From Prorocentrum cordatum (taxonomy: Eukaryota; Sar; Dinophyceae; Prorocentrales; Prorocentraceae), in contig CAUYUJ010022092.1 of NCBI GenBank assembly GCA_963575745.1, positions 47,963 to 111,962 on the forward strand: 64,000 bases of DNA. The letters run 5' to 3'. Position numbers and translations under genes: made by a program. Below the pieces are notes generated by a model. That model was not told the DNA's origin, did no database searches, and saw only the letters and a program-made list of their open reading frames with translations. Shown here one piece after another: positions 63,591 to 64,000 of the stretch (the first letter of the stretch is position 1; each line of letters begins with the position of its first letter).

Positions 63591-64000
63591 TGTAGTCGTA
63601 TTACTAGTCATAGTAACAGCAGTCGTAGTAGTAGTAGTAGCAGTAGTCGTGGTAGTAGTAGTGGTAGTAGTAGTAGTAGTAGGAGTAGGAGTAGGAGTAG
63701 GAGTAGTGGTCGTAGTAGTAGTGGTAGTAGTAGTACTACTACTACTACTACTAGTAGTCGTCGTAGTCGTAGTAGTAGTAGTAGTAGTAGTCGTAGTTGT
63801 AGTCGTATTACTAGTCATAGTAACAGCAGTCGTAGTAGTAGTAGTAGCAGTAGTAGTAGTAGTAGTCGTAGTAGTAGTAGTAGTAGTAGTAGTAGAAGTA
63901 GTACTAGTAGTCGTAGCAGCATGTAGTAATAGTAATAATACTCGGAATAATAGCATTCAGAGTAGCAGTACTAGACATGACTGTAGTGGTAGTAGTCGTA
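63037..64000. repeat. (AGT)n array, right part, with higher-order repeat
   Basis: Continues the array left of 45129. A block with AGCAGTAGTCGTGGTAG and (GGAGTA)n recurs at 63423 and 63639 (about 216 bp), and CGTATTACTAGTCATAG at 63597 and 63804 (about 207 bp). Runs past the window end. Confidence 0.9.

Overview
The window looks like nuclear DNA of a dinoflagellate. The key evidence is at 2507-2528: a 21/22 match to the dinoflagellate trans-spliced leader (DinoSL), directly followed by an ATG. Very high GC in the flanks, very dense simple repeats, no bacterial-style operons, and retroelement proteins of the kinds common in dinoflagellate genomes all agree. No species can be assigned. No rRNA, CRISPR array or convincing tRNA was seen.

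Layout. 1-2506: an ~80-90 bp satellite (600-1215) and a long TCN satellite. 2507-9357: a near full-length but frameshifted LINE (RGG/zinc finger, coiled coil, apurinic-type endonuclease, reverse transcriptase, RNase H) that begins exactly with the spliced-leader relict and sits inside the TCN satellite, which resumes at 9358-11045. 11-33 kb: a repeat-rich desert holding a second, 5'-truncated LINE fragment (about 13660-15657), minisatellites, tetranucleotide arrays, foldback elements, several dispersed repeat families and one weak candidate host exon (25823). 33-38.6 kb: a decayed Ty1/copia element with integrase, RT and RNase H remnants. 38.6-43.7 kb: satellite, MITE-like element, one PPR-motif exon, hairpins and minisatellites. 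43.7-64 kb: a long (AGT)n array split by one large LTR retrotransposon.

The main discovery candidate is that LTR element, 45129-63036 (17.9 kb). It has two 196-bp LTRs (TG...CA, 6 mismatches), a 5-bp duplication GTAGT and a purine tract before the 3' LTR. ORF1 (2014 aa) carries Gag with coiled coils, CCCH zinc fingers and an RS-type region, then protease and integrase. ORF2 has a copia RT with intact YVDD and the start of RNase H. ORF3 completes RNase H in another frame and continues for roughly 950 residues I do not recognise. ORF4 contains a domain resembling the RNA 2'-phosphotransferase Tpt1/KptA. ORFs 5-7 are unrecognised, one with a four-Cys zinc ribbon. Ordinary copia elements are about 5-10 kb and end after RNase H, so this one carries about 8 kb of extra coding cargo, some of it apparently RNA-processing.

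A second theme is insertion into simple repeats: the LINE lies in a TCN/ATC satellite, the LTR element in (AGT)n, and one MITE-like copy in (CA)n. Host gene content is minimal.
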